Shown: positions 3,906-5,069 of the stretch, piece by piece
How positions within the stretch are numbered: the first letter of the stretch is position 1
How the letters are laid out: each line of letters starts with the position of its first letter
Assembly (NCBI GenBank): GCA_034189755.1
Contig: JAXIHJ010000032.1
Span: 1-5,069 of the forward strand
DNA from: JAXIHJ01 sp034189755
Lineage (GTDB): Bacteria; Planctomycetota; Phycisphaerae; SM23-33
Direction of reading: 5' to 3'
Length of the DNA stretch: 5,069 nt
The notes under the pieces: model-generated
Told to the model about the DNA's origin: nothing
What the model saw: only the letters and a program-made list of their open reading frames with translations
Database searches by the model: none
Made by a program: the position numbers and the translations under genes

Positions 3906-5069
3906 CTATGTTTTCTTGCTGGCCCTCCCATCCTGGCCGGGAAGTTCTATCCGGAGCGCCTTGATTTTGCGAAAAAGTGTGCTTGGATTGATTCCAAGCT
4001 GCTTTGCAGCGGCGGTGCGGTTGCCGCCGTGTTGGCGTATGGCGTCGGCGATGTGCCGGGCCTCAAGTGCCTGGAGTGTCAGGCTGGCATTTCCGCTTGG
4101 CGCAGCATGGGGCAGGTCGGCACCGCCGCGGACCGACGACGGCAGGTGCTCCGGCTCGAGCAGGCCGCCGCGGCTCAGTACGAAGGCGTGCTCGATTATG
4201 TTTTCCAGTTCGCGGACGTTGCCCGGATAGTCATGCTCCATCAGCAGCGCCATCGCGTCTTCGGACACGCCGGTAACGTCTTTATTTTGAATGCGGCTGA
4301 ACCTTGAGACGAAATGCTCCACCAGCAGGCCGATATCTTCTCGCCGGTCGCGCAGGTCGGGCAGTTTCAGGCGGATGACATTGATGCGGTAGTACAGGTC
4401 TTCGCGGAAGGCGCCCTTGCGCACCATGCGGCTCAGGTCTTTGTTGGTCGCCACAACGACGCGAACGTCCACGGTAACCGGTTCGAGTCCGCCGAGCGGC
4501 TCGATTACTTTTTCCTGAAGCACGCGCAGCAGCCTGGACTGCATGGCCTGTGAGACATCGCCGATCTCGTCCAGGAAGATAGTGCCGCCGTCGGCAAGGG
4601 CGAACCTGCCCGGCTTGTCGCTGCGTGCGTCGGTGAACGCGCCGGCCTTGTAGCCGAACAGTTCACTCTCCAGCAGCGTATCGGGCAAGGCCCCGCAGTT
4701 GATGGCTATAAACGGCGCGTCCCGGCGAGATGAAAGATTGTGCAACGCCTTGGCGAACAGTTCCTTGCCCGTTCCGCTTGCACCTTCGATAAGAACCGTG
4801 CTGCCGCTGTCGGCGATTTCCGGCAGTATGTCGAAGAGCCGTCGCATTGCCGGGCTTCGGCCGACAATGTCGGCGAAGGTGTATTTATCGTGCAGTTCCT
4901 TTCGCAACTGCTCGACCAGGCTGAGGTCGCGGAACGTCTCAACGCCGCCGATGACCTTGCCGTCGCGGTCTTTCAGTATCGCGGTTGAAATGCTGATGGG
5001 GACGCGCCGCCCTTTAGCGGTAACGATGTAAACGGCCTGGTTGACGATGGGCCGGCCGGTCTGGATGGT
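3906..5069 (-). CDS. Sigma-54-dependent activator (PAS - AAA+ - Fis HTH), N-terminus outside window
   Basis: This is a bacterial enhancer-binding protein that remodels sigma-54 RNA polymerase by ATP hydrolysis. The frame stays open to the right edge, so the gene is 5'-truncated; 387 residues are visible and the TTG at 4907 is not the real start. Visible residues 1-45 look like the end of a PAS/PAC sensor domain (GRRVPISISTAILKDRDG, then GGVETFRDLS). The AAA+ domain follows, with Walker A GASGTGKE (about 96-103), loop 1 GAFTDA (about 143-148, canonical GAFTGA), Walker B GGTIFLDEIGD (about 161-171), FREDLYYRINV and YPGNVRELENII. The C-terminus is a Fis-type helix-turn-helix (NRTAAAKQLGINPSTLFRKI). 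No response-regulator receiver domain is visible, but the N-terminus is missing. It lies upstream of, and co-directional with, an ORP-like operon, as DVU2106 accompanies the orp operons in Desulfovibrio. It is therefore inferred to be the operon's own activator, acting at the palindromes just past its stop codon. Confidence 0.96.
   Translation of the reverse strand, partial: TIQTGRPIVNQAVYIVTAKGRRVPISISTAILKDRDGKVIGGVETFRDLSLVEQLRKELHDKYTFADIVGRSPAMRRLFDILPEIADSGSTVLIEGASGTGKELFAKALHNLSSRRDAPFIAINCGALPDTLLESELFGYKAGAFTDARSDKPGRFALADGGTIFLDEIGDVSQAMQSRLLRVLQEKVIEPLGGLEPVTVDVRVVVATNKDLSRMVRKGAFREDLYYRINVIRLKLPDLRDRREDIGLLVEHFVSRFSRIQNKDVTGVSEDAMALLMEHDYPGNVRELENIIEHAFVLSRGGLLEPEHLPSSVRGGADLPHAAPSGNASLTLQALEARHIADAIRQHGGNRTAAAKQLGINPSTLFRKIKALRIELPGQDGRASKKT

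Noticed and set aside
3828..4307. A plus-strand frame starting in the control region
   Set aside because: It would overlap both palindromes and the 3' part of the activator gene, has no Shine-Dalgarno, and its sequence looks like a reverse reading of the activator.

Overview
This window holds most of one co-directional gene cluster, entirely on the minus strand. It is read from right to left: a sigma-54 activator gene, a 183-bp regulatory gap, then seven tightly packed genes running to the left edge. The gene content is two NifX/NafY-fold (COG1433) proteins, a MinD/ParA-type ATPase carrying two [4Fe-4S] motifs, DUF5320-type Gly-rich proteins and a sigma-54 activator. This closely resembles the anaerobe-specific ORP (orange protein) clusters known from Desulfovibrio vulgaris (DVU2103-DVU2109), so the organism is probably an anaerobic bacterium. 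The DNA is GC-rich in genes and AT-rich in the regulatory gap. I cannot fix the phylum from the sequence; the source could be a deltaproteobacterium, a planctomycete-like lineage or another anaerobic group.

Layout: (1) >5069-3906, a PAS-AAA+-Fis sigma-54 activator that continues beyond the right edge. (2) 3905-3723, a non-coding control region with two identical palindromic 15-mers 33 bp apart, a perfect 18-bp tandem repeat and a well-spaced -24/-12 promoter candidate immediately before the first structural gene. (3) 3722-3315 and 3318-2956, two COG1433 proteins joined by an ATGA overlap. (4) 2947-2051, a DUF89 metal-dependent phosphatase-family protein. (5) 2064-1870, a 64-aa Cys-rich zinc-ribbon-like protein. 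(6) 1845-1453, a DUF5320-type protein with a C-terminal coiled coil. (7) 1397-1200, a 65-aa helical protein. (8) 1203-346, the Fe-S MinD/Mrp-like ATPase. (9) 356-6, a GTG-started J-domain protein.

Working model (inference): the activator senses a signal through its PAS domain, binds the two palindromes and drives sigma-54 transcription of a single operon. The COG1433 proteins would bind or carry a metal-sulfur cofactor. The Fe-S ATPase would be the energy-dependent scaffold or positioning factor, and the small Cys/Gly-rich and coiled-coil proteins would be accessory subunits. The J-domain protein may recruit Hsp70 for complex or cluster assembly, and the DUF89 protein may be a metabolite or cofactor repair phosphatase. 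The most notable points are the addition of DUF89 and J-domain genes to an ORP-like set, the control region whose predicted transcript would be nearly leaderless, and the GAFTDA variant in the activator.
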